Source of the DNA: Sporomusa sp. KB1
Lineage (GTDB): Bacteria > Bacillota > Negativicutes > Sporomusales > Sporomusaceae
Assembly (NCBI RefSeq): GCF_007830295.1
Contig: NZ_VLKC01000002.1
Location: 1,734,513 to 1,798,512, forward strand
Direction: 5' to 3'
Length of the DNA stretch: 64,000 nt
The first letter of the stretch is position 1; each line of letters begins with the position of its first letter. Below, one piece after another: positions 18,359 through 27,529 of the stretch. The position numbers were made by a program, and so were the translations under genes. The notes under the pieces were generated by a model. The model was given only the letters and a program-made list of their open reading frames with translations. It searched no databases and was not told the DNA's origin.

Positions 18359-18793
18359 TTGGCCCTCCCTCCTCAATATTTTTCCCCTTTTTCTGCAAAA
18401 AGCTTTGCAATTAGCTTTGTATGTTGCAACCAATAGACATGATTTTCCCATTAAAGCTATATTATTACATTATCCTACATAAGTAAATAAAAATGATATA
18501 ATAATGTTAAGCATCCACCTTTTTATTTGTTCTTGTTATGTTGGTTTTGTAAGCAGATGGTAGTTACGCCTCCCACACCTTGCTTCGGCGAGGATTTCGT
18601 AAGGATAAATTTAACCTTTTTAAAACACGTTTGCAAAATAAAATAGATATAAATAAACATCTTTAGGAAATACATTTTGTTTATATTTGTTATTATTTGT
18701 TTTTGTTGTAAGTTATTGTTGGTATATAGTATACTCACTTATAGAGATTATGTCGGTAACCAAGGTTACTCATCGCAAAAGGTTGTGGTAATA
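18359..18793. other. AT-rich intergenic region
   Basis: Divergent promoter region between the uptake operon and the Crp-type regulator. No intact gene is supported; longer frames here lack ribosome sites. AATGATATAATAATGTT at about 18491-18507 faintly resembles a Fur half-site array but is not convincing. Confidence 0.4.
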
Positions 18794-19495
18794 TTGCAAG
18801 ACATCTTAGTCAAAATTGTTGCAAAATCACCGATGTTCTCCGGTATTTCCATTGATACGTTAACCATTATGTTTGCCTATCTTAGCCCGAAATTGCTACA
18901 TTGCTCAGCCAATTCCTATATTGTCGAACAAAATGAAAAAATAGCCGGGTTGGGTTTATTAATTCATGGGAAAGCATCAATCATAAAAGAAAACGTGACG
19001 GGAAAATCCATGCTAATAAAAAAAATTAAAAATGGGGAATCATTCGGAATAAGAGCTGTATTTTCCCAGCAGAATGATTGGCCAGTGTCTGTAGTTGCGA
19101 AAACAGACTGTACTGTGATGTTTTTACCGCGGGAAAAAATTGCAGGCAAATGTAAAAATACTTTTTTAGGTCGTGAACAAGTATTACAAAATATGTTACT
19201 GTTAGTATCGCAAAATAATTGTCTCCTACATCGTAAGCTGGAGTATATCGCCCTCAAAAACCTGCGAAAAAAAATCTGCATGTATTTTCTGGAACAATAT
19301 GAAGCTAGCGGGGAAAAAACCTTTACACTGCCATTAAACCGCAATGAATTGGCTGATTTCTTGTACGTCTCGCGCCCTGCTTTATCCAGAGAAATCGGTC
19401 GCATGCGCGATGAAGAAATTATTGATTTTTTTAGCACATCTATCACGCTTCGTAATGTGGATGTTTTAAAACAAATCTTAGAATACCCAGACTAA
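18794..19495 (+). CDS. Crp/Fnr-family transcriptional regulator
   Basis: This protein of about 233 residues has an N-terminal cyclic-nucleotide-type beta barrel (GLGLLIHGKASI, GESFGIRAVFS), a dimerisation helix and a C-terminal winged helix-turn-helix (NRNELADFLYVSRPALSREIGRM). The start chosen is the TTG at 18794, behind AAAAGG, which gives the normal family length; the frame is open further upstream but encodes an unlikely hydrophobic leader. Without an Fnr-like N-terminal cysteine cluster it probably senses another effector. It is divergent to the chelate-uptake operon and may regulate it. Confidence 0.85.
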   Translation: MQDILVKIVAKSPMFSGISIDTLTIMFAYLSPKLLHCSANSYIVEQNEKIAGLGLLIHGKASIIKENVTGKSMLIKKIKNGESFGIRAVFSQQNDWPVSVVAKTDCTVMFLPREKIAGKCKNTFLGREQVLQNMLLLVSQNNCLLHRKLEYIALKNLRKKICMYFLEQYEASGEKTFTLPLNRNELADFLYVSRPALSREIGRMRDEEIIDFFSTSITLRNVDVLKQILEYPD

Positions 19496-19536
19496 CTTAC
19501 CTGGCACTTAGGCAGCTGAAAATTGCTTAAACTAAA

Positions 19537-19572
19537 TTGCCAAGCCTTTTCCGCTATGGATAGGCTTGGCAA
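19537..19572 (+). terminator. Terminator of the Crp-type regulator
   Basis: An 11-bp perfect stem TTGCCAAGCCT / AGGCTTGGCAA is followed by CTTTAGTT. Confidence 0.75.
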
Positions 19573-19580
19573 CTTTAGTT

Positions 19581-19697
19581 CAAGCTTTATCTTGGATATG
19601 AGTCAAGACTCCCGCCTCTATAGGTGGCGTTAATTCAGGTGGAGTAGACTCTCCAACTGAATCCCCAATGTTTCAGCTATGCTGAAACGAGTTCACT
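19581..19697 (+). repeat. Structured repeat, copy A (inverted relative to copy B)
   Basis: This ~117-bp element is nearly the reverse complement of 21455-21570 and overlaps the last codon of the GGDEF-HD-GYP gene. It is made of consecutive small hairpins: GAGTC-aa-GACTC, CGCCTC-like, a GGTGGAGT/ACTCTCC stem and GTTTCAGC-TAT-GCTGAAAC. Confidence 0.8.
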
Positions 19698-21285
19698 GGG
19701 TTATCTTTGTCGAATTAGTTAGCATGGCAATAAAAGTTTCAGTAAGAGCAGGATCAAATTGAGTTCCCGCACCTTTGCGTATTTCATCAATAGCTTCTTG
19801 ATAACTCAGTGCTTTGCGGTATGGACGGTCATTCGTCATGGCATCAAAGGCATCGGCTAACGCAAGTATACGACATGCCAATGGAATTTCTTCGCCAGCA
19901 AGGTTAAGGGGATATCCATTTCCATTCCACCATTCTTGATGCTTTAAAATCCAATCGGCAATAGGAGCTAAGTCAGGCACTGACTTCGCTATCCGAAAAC
20001 CAATATCACAGTGACGACGCATAACAGAAATTTCATCAGGCGTTAGTTTGCCTGGTTTAAATAGAATATTGTCAGGAATACCTACTTTCCCTGTATCATG
20101 GAATTTTGCCAGAAGCTTCAAATCGGCAAGCATTGGGTCAGACAGTTGTATTTTCTGAGCAAAATTTGCGACAATGCTTTCCAGTCGCTCAGCATGCCCT
20201 TCCGCAATATAGTCTCTGGCTTCCAGGGCCTGCAACATTGCATTTACTATTGCACTACGTGCACTTAAACCCTTATGCATTTTTTCCCGGTACATGTTGT
20301 TATCTGCTTCTTTAAACAGCGAATTGATATCCTCAAAACCTATTGCCCAGCCACTGGAAATACTTAACGGAAGCTTGCGGTTAGTAGCATTATATTTTTC
20401 AATAGCTATTTCAATTGCCTTAGATAACTCGTCCATTTTTTGAATCTCGGGATTTGACACTAATATTGCAAATTCGTCTCCGCCAATTCTGGCGATAATA
20501 TCTGGAGGTGATATACAGGAACTCAGTATTTTGGCTGCAGCTTTGAGTAATTCATCGCCTGAAAAGTGCCCTAATATATCATTAATTAATTTAAGACCAT
20601 CAACATCACAGACAATAATGCCAACATTACCATTTTGCCTGCCGCGCTTGCGTATTTGCTCTTCGAAATAAGTACGGTTGTAAACTTCAGTAAGGGAATC
20701 CCTTATACTAAGAAGTTCTAACCTCTGCTCGATTTGCTTTTTATAAGTGATATCTCTTACTATTGCCATTACCTCGAAATCATCATTCTTGACAAAACGA
20801 GCTTCAAAATAATGTACTTGATTGTTTTGCGGCAGCTGGTACTCCATAAATTGTATATTCCCACTACTGATGGTCTGTTTTATATGCTCAAGGGCTTGCC
20901 GTGCCAATTCCTGAGTAAAAATGTCCATAATATTTTTCCCCAGGAATTGATTTGGAGGAACATAGGAATCAAAATTAGCCGGTTTATTATAGTCAAGAAA
21001 ATTACCATGACAATCAATACGTAGAATTAAATCTGGAATTGATTGCAAAATTTGTTGTTGCACCTGGTTAGTGTAAGCTAATTTACGTATATATCGGTTG
21101 GCTATAATATAAATAAGAAAAGCCGATAAACTAACAAAAATCCAGCCCTTTATAACAGAAAACAAAATTGTACTATCTCTGTTTAAAGATAAAAATCCAA
21201 CAATAGTATCAGATAAAAAAATCCATATTACCCCAAAGGCAAAATATACTAAAGAAATTTTTATTGCGTAGTTTTTGCTTGTCAT
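19693..21285 (-). CDS. Membrane PAS-GGDEF-HD-GYP cyclic-di-GMP turnover protein
   Basis: This 530-residue protein has two N-terminal membrane helices (about 10-30 and 42-62), a PAS domain (about 80-185), a diguanylate cyclase with intact catalytic motif IGGDEFAI (about residue 267) and an HD-GYP phosphodiesterase. The HD-GYP part has metal motif HDTGK (about 392) and HQEWWNGNGYP (about 446), so all signature residues are present. It could both make and degrade cyclic-di-GMP in response to a PAS-sensed signal. The gene stands alone and is flanked by long inverted repeats. Confidence 0.93.
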   Translation of the reverse strand: MTSKNYAIKISLVYFAFGVIWIFLSDTIVGFLSLNRDSTILFSVIKGWIFVSLSAFLIYIIANRYIRKLAYTNQVQQQILQSIPDLILRIDCHGNFLDYNKPANFDSYVPPNQFLGKNIMDIFTQELARQALEHIKQTISSGNIQFMEYQLPQNNQVHYFEARFVKNDDFEVMAIVRDITYKKQIEQRLELLSIRDSLTEVYNRTYFEEQIRKRGRQNGNVGIIVCDVDGLKLINDILGHFSGDELLKAAAKILSSCISPPDIIARIGGDEFAILVSNPEIQKMDELSKAIEIAIEKYNATNRKLPLSISSGWAIGFEDINSLFKEADNNMYREKMHKGLSARSAIVNAMLQALEARDYIAEGHAERLESIVANFAQKIQLSDPMLADLKLLAKFHDTGKVGIPDNILFKPGKLTPDEISVMRRHCDIGFRIAKSVPDLAPIADWILKHQEWWNGNGYPLNLAGEEIPLACRILALADAFDAMTNDRPYRKALSYQEAIDEIRKGAGTQFDPALTETFIAMLTNSTKITQ

Positions 21286-21323
21286 ATAGATAGATCATTC
21301 CTTTCTATATGTATAGGGAAAAT

Positions 21324-21363
21324 GGGATAAACCTAGGCAAAGTACCGTTTTGCCGTTTTTCCC
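21324..21363 (-). promoter_or_regulatory. Leader hairpin before the GGDEF-HD-GYP gene
   Basis: A two-part stem (GGGA/TCCC outside, GGCAAA/TTTGCC inside) lies about 40 bp before the start codon. It could be a structured leader. Known cyclic-di-GMP riboswitch core sequences are not visible. Confidence 0.3.
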
Positions 21364-21454
21364 ATGCGTATAGTGTCTCACTAGACACCTGCTGCATTTT
21401 TAATGTAATTATACTATATTAATCCAGGAGGTGTTTTAAAGATTTTCTAAAGAA

Positions 21455-21570
21455 GTGAACTCGTTTCAGCATAGCTGAAACATTGAGGATTCAGGTGGAG
21501 AGTCTACTCCACCTGAGTTAACGCCGCCTGTAGAGGCGAGAGTCTTGACTCGCGTACTAAGATAAAGCTG
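21455..21570 (-). repeat. Structured repeat, copy B
   Basis: The reverse complement of this stretch aligns with 19581-19697 with roughly a dozen scattered differences by eye. Several differences keep the small stems paired (for example TATAGGTGGCG against TACAGGCGGCG). Together the copies enclose the cyclic-di-GMP gene. Confidence 0.8.
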
Positions 21571-21602
21571 CTTACCTGCAATTTTGCCTATTACCGACCT
21601 TT

Positions 21603-21635
21603 CCCCGGACTTTTCGAAGTCCGGGGATTTTTTTT
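21603..21635 (+). terminator. Strong terminator of unknown transcript
   Basis: A 10-bp GC-rich stem CCCCGGACTT-ttcg-AAGTCCGGGG is followed by ATTTTTTTT. There is no plus-strand gene immediately upstream, so it may end a small RNA that includes repeat copy B. Confidence 0.75.
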
Positions 21636-21863
21636 AACAGAAAAAAGCCGCCACACTAATTTCGTTAATGCGACAGCCCCACTAAAACCCGTCTCTGTAA
21701 TATGCATCGAGACCGTGCATCCTGCCAAACCACCACGAAAGGCTTGGTATACCAACAAAAGATGCGATGTTGCTTTTTTCACCCACCCAAGGATTTATTT
21801 ACTATGTGTCGAAATAATACTTATTTAAATTGTCACTTACGTCGAAAAGGAGAAATAGGTATA

Positions 21864-22655
21864 ATGAAAAAACTTGTTACATTGCTTGTATTCTTGTTCC
21901 TCTTTGGATTTTCTTCCATGTGTGCAGCAAATGATCCGCCAGCGAAAACTTCCACAACCATCCCTTTTGCTACCAAAACCGATCAACCGGGTAGCGAACG
22001 TATACTACCCCAGAAGCTGTTAAAAGATACCGGGGAAGTCCTAACAAGTCCCAAGCACTGGGATACTGCAAATTGGAACAGATTTTTATTGCTCGGCGGA
22101 TTTACTTACCTTACATATAAAAATGATAGCCACATTCAAAATTGGTTTCAAGAAAAACGCAGTAAGAATACAAATAACATAGCAAATGTTGGGAATGCAT
22201 TCCCGGTAGTGGGTGCGGCTTATTTAACAGGTGCATATTTTCTTGGAAACCAACAGCAACGTGCATTGGCAGTCAATGGACTTGAAAGCATGGGAATTGC
22301 CGTGCTCTCTACCGAAGTCATCCACTTAGCTACCAACAGAAAGCGACCAGATGGTAAAAAGGACTCATTCCCGTCTAGCCATACAGCTGCTGCCTTCGCA
22401 CTAGCTACAGTTATTGCCGATGAATATGGCGACGATGATAAATCAGTTCCTTTTCTTGCTTATGGACTTGCCACACTTACAGCATATGGCCGGCTTAATG
22501 ACAACCGGCACTGGGGTTCGGATGTTGTCGCTGGTGCTCTGATCGGTCACTATACTGCCAAAACGGTCGGGAAAATAAATGGTTCGAGAAATGTTAGAGT
22601 GCAGCCTTATATACATTCAGACCAGAAGGGTATGGTTATAAGTAAACAATTTTAA
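21864..22655 (+). CDS. Secreted PAP2-family phosphatase
   Basis: This 263-residue protein has a signal peptide (MKKLVTLLVFLFLFGFSSMCAA). The three PAP2 phosphatase motifs are visible: NRKRPDG, PSSHTAAAF (Ser-His pair) and RLNDNRHWGSDV (catalytic His and supporting Asp). It may dephosphorylate undecaprenyl pyrophosphate, lipid phosphates or lipid A in the envelope. The start is the ATG at 21864 behind AAGGAG; a longer frame upstream has no ribosome site. A terminator follows. Confidence 0.87.
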   Translation: MKKLVTLLVFLFLFGFSSMCAANDPPAKTSTTIPFATKTDQPGSERILPQKLLKDTGEVLTSPKHWDTANWNRFLLLGGFTYLTYKNDSHIQNWFQEKRSKNTNNIANVGNAFPVVGAAYLTGAYFLGNQQQRALAVNGLESMGIAVLSTEVIHLATNRKRPDGKKDSFPSSHTAAAFALATVIADEYGDDDKSVPFLAYGLATLTAYGRLNDNRHWGSDVVAGALIGHYTAKTVGKINGSRNVRVQPYIHSDQKGMVISKQF

Positions 22656-22748
22656 CCTTAACAAAGGCTAACTACCTTGGATCTGTCCAGTGCCAAAGTC
22701 GATCATTAAACGCCTTACTGAAGCATCATACTGCAGACAGAGAGACAG

Positions 22749-22791
22749 AAAATCCCCTTACCCGGTAAATAACCGCGATAGGGGATTTTTT
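22749..22791 (+). terminator. Terminator of the PAP2 gene
   Basis: The stem AAAATCCCC / GGGGATTTTTT encloses a 23-nt loop that can itself form a small stem. Confidence 0.75.
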
Positions 22792-22964
22792 GCGTTCCAA
22801 GCCCACACCATATTACCACTTAAAATACGTACTCAAAGTACAAATTGGAATTATTATTGGAATTATTACATATAAAATATATGGTCAGGATAGTAGACGT
22901 TTCCTGTAAATGGAATTATTTTATATCCACACAGGAAATAGTTTAAATCAAGGGGGATGCTATC

Positions 22965-23459
22965 ATGAAAAAACTTTTACTCACAATTATTTTGGCCATG
23001 TTAACCAATGTGTGCTTTGCGGAAGATATATATACCGTTACAGAAAACGGCTTTGTTAAGTATCTTCGTACAGAATCACTAAATGTAAAAGTAACAGCTA
23101 AAACTAAGCAAGCTTCACTTTTTGAAATGACTTATAGCTTGATCTGCATACCAGATGAAAGTACCTTAGATAAATTAAGAACCCAAAATTTCAATAATAA
23201 TATTTCTTTTGAAAAGCAAACTTTTACCTTTAAATGCTCATTTAACCCCAATAGCAATCAGTGGAACCAAGATGGTTCTATTTTGATAAAAAATGATGAG
23301 CTCTGGGGAAATTACCCTCCAAAATGCTTATACAAAACCACTGGCAATATGCCAGGTGGAGCCTATTACGGCAATGATCCGGAAGCAGTTTTTAACAGAA
23401 CTATAATTATCACTGCTTACAAATATGCTCTTTCACATAAATTAGTAAAATTTAATTAA
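22965..23459 (+). CDS. Secreted hypothetical protein (164 aa)
   Basis: A clear signal peptide (MKKLLLTIILAMLTNVCFA) is followed by a mature domain of about 145 residues, probably mostly beta structure, with two cysteines. GGGGG lies seven bases before the ATG. The region MPGGAYYGNDPEAVFNRTIIITAYKYAL is the most distinctive. I do not recognise a family; it should sit in the periplasm. Confidence 0.7.
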   Translation: MKKLLLTIILAMLTNVCFAEDIYTVTENGFVKYLRTESLNVKVTAKTKQASLFEMTYSLICIPDESTLDKLRTQNFNNNISFEKQTFTFKCSFNPNSNQWNQDGSILIKNDELWGNYPPKCLYKTTGNMPGGAYYGNDPEAVFNRTIIITAYKYALSHKLVKFN

Positions 23460-23798
23460 CCTTTTCTATAAAACACCTAACCTAATACTCAAATCATCAA
23501 GGCCAAAATGTCGCGAGGACAGGTCCTTTGACATAACTGACCTTCGCACTATTTCCCGGTTTAGACCCAATCTGCTGCCATCCTCCTAGTAAAAAGTTAG
23601 CGGTCCATCAGAAGCTTTATTAGTTCCTCTCAGCGTCTTATTGGCTCCTATACTTATTACCTCGCAGCATGGTGTGGAATCTGCGGTGGCTTTTATTCGA
23701 GCATATCCTGGCACACTGCCTAATACACAGACTTTGCCATTTGCTACAGACCTGTCCTCGAGACACCTTGTCCTTGTGACACCTTCTCGTAATTCTGC
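23460..23798. other. Intergenic region without a clear gene
   Basis: This lies between two convergent units. On the minus strand the frame of the upstream hydrogenase subunit stays open for about 70 codons beyond its TAA, ending in DGPLTFY. I see no known domain there and no ribosome site, so it is left unannotated. Confidence 0.35.
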
Positions 23799-24533
23799 TT
23801 ACTTTAAACGGTCTAAAGCAAGCAGCAAACCATGAATTAATGCCTGTGGACGTGGCGGGCAACCCGGAACATAGATATCAACAGGAATAATGCGATCAAC
23901 CGCGCCCCGAATAGCATAGCTCTCACCGAAAATCTGTCCACTAGCTGCACAAGCCCCTACAGCCATAACTAGCTTTGGATGCGGTGTAGCATCATAAGTC
24001 ATTTGCAGCGCTTGTGTTGAATTACGAGTAACAACACCGGTTACCATAAGTAAATCTGCATGCCGTGGTGAAGGTACAAAATCCACCCCATACTGCTGTA
24101 TATCATATATGGGATTACACAAATGATTCATCTCAAAATCACAAGCGTTACATGATCCGACATCTACATGTCTAACATGTAGAGAGCGGCCTAATAATGA
24201 CCGTATTTTACGCTTAAACTCAGATGCAGCTTCATCAGCAAGACCTGCGCCCAAAGTAGCTAATTTGTAATTATCGGTCTGCTTACAGCAGGCCGCTTCG
24301 CAATTTTCTACACAAAGGCCACAAAATACACAAGCTTTTTGATCGATACTAATTGATCCGGGAATAACTCTGATTGCCTTTGTTGGACAAACAGCCGCAC
24401 ATTTCTGGCAATCCTGGCAAGAGGCAGAGCTGTTGGCCACTACCTCACCCCGGAAACGCGGGGCTGGTAGTGCCGTATCCCAATTTTCAGTTACTGTCCC
24501 TGTGGAAATTATTTTACGCAATATATTCAACAT
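23799..24533 (-). CDS. HyfH-HyfI-type fusion: ferredoxin domain plus NuoB-like hydrogenase small subunit
   Basis: This protein of about 244 residues joins a two-cluster ferredoxin part (CQDCQKCAAVC and CVFCGLCVENC) to a NuoB/HycG-like small subunit with CNAC, GACAASG and PGCPPRPQ, which together ligate one 4Fe-4S cluster. In Hyc/Hyf complexes these are separate proteins linking the electron source to the active-site subunit. The start is the ATG at 24533 with AGGAGG nine bases upstream. It is the last gene of the operon. All iron-sulfur cysteines look intact even though the partner large subunit has lost nickel ligands. Confidence 0.88.
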   Translation of the reverse strand: MLNILRKIISTGTVTENWDTALPAPRFRGEVVANSSASCQDCQKCAAVCPTKAIRVIPGSISIDQKACVFCGLCVENCEAACCKQTDNYKLATLGAGLADEAASEFKRKIRSLLGRSLHVRHVDVGSCNACDFEMNHLCNPIYDIQQYGVDFVPSPRHADLLMVTGVVTRNSTQALQMTYDATPHPKLVMAVGACAASGQIFGESYAIRGAVDRIIPVDIYVPGCPPRPQALIHGLLLALDRLK

Positions 24534-24546
24534 GTGTCTCTTCCTC

Positions 24547-26055
24547 CTATCGGTCAAGGCAGGCATACGATAATTCATAGCTTTTATTAACCAGTGGAAA
24601 ATCCGGAATAATATTTCCAGGAGCTGCTACCGTAAGCGCCGGCCAGTTACAATATGCCGCGGCACGTACAAAAAGCCGGTAAATCGTATTATTTTCGCCT
24701 ACCATCAACCAATGAATACAATGTCCTTGTGACGACTCGCTCCAGCCAAAGCCACAACTATATGGTTTAATCTCAGGAATAGCAATGATAAGCGCTCCAT
24801 CAGGCATCTTGGCAATAATCTGACGTATCAGCTGCATAGTTTGATATACTTCATCTACCCTCACCCAAAGCCGGGCGGCTACATCGCCGGTCGTATATAC
24901 CGGAACCTCAAATTTTAGTTTCGAATAACAATCATATGGATAATCACGACGACTATCAATATCTACCCCTGAGGCCCGCGCTCCCACGCCTACCACGCTC
25001 AAATCCAGCGCTGCTTGGCGAGAGACAACCCCAGTTGTATTAACCCGATTCAAAAACGCGTCGTTTGTACGGAAAAGACCGATCATTTCCGTAAAATCCG
25101 GTTCAAGTACATCCAACAGATTGATAATTTCATCTGCCAGATTAGTAGTAATATCCTGCCTTACTCCACCGGGTACCACCATGCCCCGTAGAAAACGATT
25201 TCCGGTTACAGCTTCATTGACGCGCATAATGGCTTCTTTCATACGTGCTCCTGCCATAACCGCCACTGCAAAGCCCATACCAGCACACAAGTTGCCGATA
25301 TCACCAACATGATTATAAAGACGTTCCAATTCAGCAACAAGCGCTCTCATATACTGTGCCCTTTTAGGGACTTCAACCCCGGCCAGCGCTTCAATGGCAT
25401 GACAGTAGGACAGAGAATGCGCTACGCCACAAACACCCGAGATACGTTCAACCTGATAAAAGGCTTTTTCTAACGGCAATCCTTCAATGGCTTTCTCTAT
25501 CCCGCGATGAACAAAAAACATTTTGGCATCCAAACGCAGGATGGATTCACCAGCCTGACTGAAGCGAAAATGACCTGGTTCGATGATACCGGCATGAATA
25601 GGCCCTACCGGCACTTCAAATACGCCTTCACCTTCTACGCTATTCATATGCCAAGGCCTATTGGCCGTTGGCACCGGTGCAGTAACATCAAAATCCTTAC
25701 GTAACGGATAAATAGTATCCGGCCAGTTTTCGTGTAATACCAGCGCACGCAAATCTGGATGACCTATTGGTTTTAAGCCGAATAAATCATATATTTCCCG
25801 TTCATACCATGCTGCTGCCGATATATGGGGAGTTATGGAGGAAAACTCTAGTGCTCCGGTCGCTGCTAGCAGCGCTTTAATTACTCTAAAATCTTTCCCT
25901 ACAGCAAAAACACAATATATAGCATAGTTGCCGTGTAAGCCGCATTCGTCATTAGCAAACATAGCTATCAGTCGGTTTTTACCCTCTTCATAAATAGCCT
26001 CGGCAGCCTCTTGCAATTTAGACGCAGGAATAGTTACATATTCAACCATTTCCAC
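24547..26055 (-). CDS. HyfG/HycE-like large subunit with degenerate nickel site
   Basis: This 502-residue protein has an N-terminal NuoC-like domain (about 1-160, containing WYEREIYDLFGL) fused to a NuoD/[NiFe]-hydrogenase large-subunit domain. The first nickel motif reads RISGVCGVAHS where hydrogenases have RxCGxCxxxH. The second, near the C-terminus, reads YELSYACLDR instead of DPCxxC. So in each motif the first Cys is Ser and only the second remains. Nickel binding in the normal way looks impossible, and it may act like NuoD as a quinone-type or structural module. The start is GTG behind GGAGG. Confidence 0.88.
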   Translation of the reverse strand: MEMVEYVTIPASKLQEAAEAIYEEGKNRLIAMFANDECGLHGNYAIYCVFAVGKDFRVIKALLAATGALEFSSITPHISAAAWYEREIYDLFGLKPIGHPDLRALVLHENWPDTIYPLRKDFDVTAPVPTANRPWHMNSVEGEGVFEVPVGPIHAGIIEPGHFRFSQAGESILRLDAKMFFVHRGIEKAIEGLPLEKAFYQVERISGVCGVAHSLSYCHAIEALAGVEVPKRAQYMRALVAELERLYNHVGDIGNLCAGMGFAVAVMAGARMKEAIMRVNEAVTGNRFLRGMVVPGGVRQDITTNLADEIINLLDVLEPDFTEMIGLFRTNDAFLNRVNTTGVVSRQAALDLSVVGVGARASGVDIDSRRDYPYDCYSKLKFEVPVYTTGDVAARLWVRVDEVYQTMQLIRQIIAKMPDGALIIAIPEIKPYSCGFGWSESSQGHCIHWLMVGENNTIYRLFVRAAAYCNWPALTVAAPGNIIPDFPLVNKSYELSYACLDR

Positions 26056-26061
26056 TATTTG

Positions 26062-27525
26062 CTAACCTCCTAATACAATTTCAGCTGCCTGCACTAATAC
26101 GCTATTCACTACCGGCGGCAGGTATAGCCCCGCAACAACAATAACTACCAGCGAAAGTGTCATAGCTGTCATGGTTGTAAAAGACATACGGAAACGGTAT
26201 TGTTCGTTTGGTGCAGAGCCAAAACCCATTTTTAAACAATAGTACATCATGCCAGCAAAAATACCAGTGAGTAAAAACAACGTAATACTGCCAAGCAACC
26301 ACTGCTGATTTTCAAACATGGATAAAACAATATAGAACTTAGATGTAAAAATATTAAACGGAGGCGTGCCAGTAATAGCGAAAATGCCGATAACCAACAT
26401 CGTAGCCACCAGTGGCATAACCCGGGCAATACCATAAATTTGTTTAATATTTTTGGTTTTGTACTCCTGGGTAACTATGCCTGCCAGATAAAATAAGGAA
26501 GACTTTGCTATTGCATGATTGACAATATGCAGTAAAGCCGCATAAACAGCCAGCGGTGTACCAACACCCAGCCCTAATGTAATGATACCCATATGCTCGA
26601 CACTGGAATAGGCCAACAACCGTTTTACATCATGCTGTGTCAAAACAAAAGGAATAGCTATCGCGATTGACAAAATTCCCAATGCTAATAGCATATAGTG
26701 GGAAAATTCAACCCCAATTGCTCCCTGTACAATAATCGTATTACGTACCAAGGCATACAGTGCACAACTGAGCAGCGCTCCGGACAAAAGTCCGCTGACA
26801 GGTGAAGGTGCCTGACTATGCGCATCAGGCAACCAGGTATGCATCGGAGCCAATCCGGCTTTTGTGCCATAGCCAATAAGAATGAATATAAAAGCAATCT
26901 TCATGATAGAAGGATCCAGTTTTCCACTTATATTTTTGAGTGTAAGCCAATCCAGCGCTTGTCCGCCAGCACCTATGCTGACTTGAGCATAATACAATAT
27001 AATAGTGCCGAAGAGAGCTAAACAGATTCCGACTGTGCAAATCATAACATACTTCCAAGCCGCTTCCAGAGCATCGCGGTTAAAGTAAAACGCGACCAAT
27101 AATGCGGAGGCTAACGTTGTTCCTTCTACAGCCACCCACATCAAACCAAGGTTGCCCACAACAATTACGCTAATCATGGCAAAACTAAACAAATTTAATA
27201 GTGCATAATAGCGTGGCAGCATGGCTAGCGTTATGCTACCTTCATGCACTTCTTTTTCCATATACGATAAAGAAAACAGCGTGGCTGTAAAGGTCAATAA
27301 AGCTACCACAAATAATAGTACCGCACTTAAATGATCCACATAAAAATGCTCTGACCTAAACACGTTTTGCTGGGTAATACCGTAAATAATAACCATAAGA
27401 ACAGCGCTAGTCGCAGCACTTCCTAGAAAATTAATTCCTCTGATAACAGTCTGATTTCTTTGTAGTAACGTCAACAATCCTGTAACAACTGGTATTACTA
27501 ATGCAAGCAAGATTATCTCCTGCAT
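26062..27525 (-). CDS. HyfF-like antiporter-type membrane subunit
   Basis: This 487-residue polytopic protein is related to NuoM/N and MrpD, with about 13-14 helices. Conserved charged segments are visible around LIGYGTKAGLAPMHTWLPDAHSQAPSP and LTQHDVKRLLAYSSVEHMG, the broken-helix and lysine elements used in ion translocation. It lies four bases after HyfE, suggesting tight coupling. With HyfB it would provide two ion-pumping modules. Confidence 0.9.
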   Translation of the reverse strand: MQEIILLALVIPVVTGLLTLLQRNQTVIRGINFLGSAATSAVLMVIIYGITQQNVFRSEHFYVDHLSAVLLFVVALLTFTATLFSLSYMEKEVHEGSITLAMLPRYYALLNLFSFAMISVIVVGNLGLMWVAVEGTTLASALLVAFYFNRDALEAAWKYVMICTVGICLALFGTIILYYAQVSIGAGGQALDWLTLKNISGKLDPSIMKIAFIFILIGYGTKAGLAPMHTWLPDAHSQAPSPVSGLLSGALLSCALYALVRNTIIVQGAIGVEFSHYMLLALGILSIAIAIPFVLTQHDVKRLLAYSSVEHMGIITLGLGVGTPLAVYAALLHIVNHAIAKSSLFYLAGIVTQEYKTKNIKQIYGIARVMPLVATMLVIGIFAITGTPPFNIFTSKFYIVLSMFENQQWLLGSITLFLLTGIFAGMMYYCLKMGFGSAPNEQYRFRMSFTTMTAMTLSLVVIVVAGLYLPPVVNSVLVQAAEIVLGG

Positions 27526-27529
27526 ACTA

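Noticed and set aside
18488-18510. Fur box ahead of the second uptake operon
   Set aside because: The AATGATATAATAATGTT stretch shares only a half-site with the consensus, much weaker than the box at 7922-7943.
21324-21363. Cyclic-di-GMP riboswitch before the GGDEF-HD-GYP gene
   Set aside because: A hairpin with GGCAAA is present but the conserved class I and II core sequences and tetraloop-receptor arrangement are not found.
21591-21782. 63-codon minus-strand frame near the strong terminator
   Set aside because: It spans the terminator hairpin, lacks a convincing ribosome site and is rich in residues expected from repeat or structural DNA.
23582-23798. About 70-codon open extension after the HyfI-type gene stop, in the same frame
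   Set aside because: It has no ribosome site or recognisable domain, and a second frame in the same place is also open for over 50 codons, so low stop density by chance is the simpler reading.
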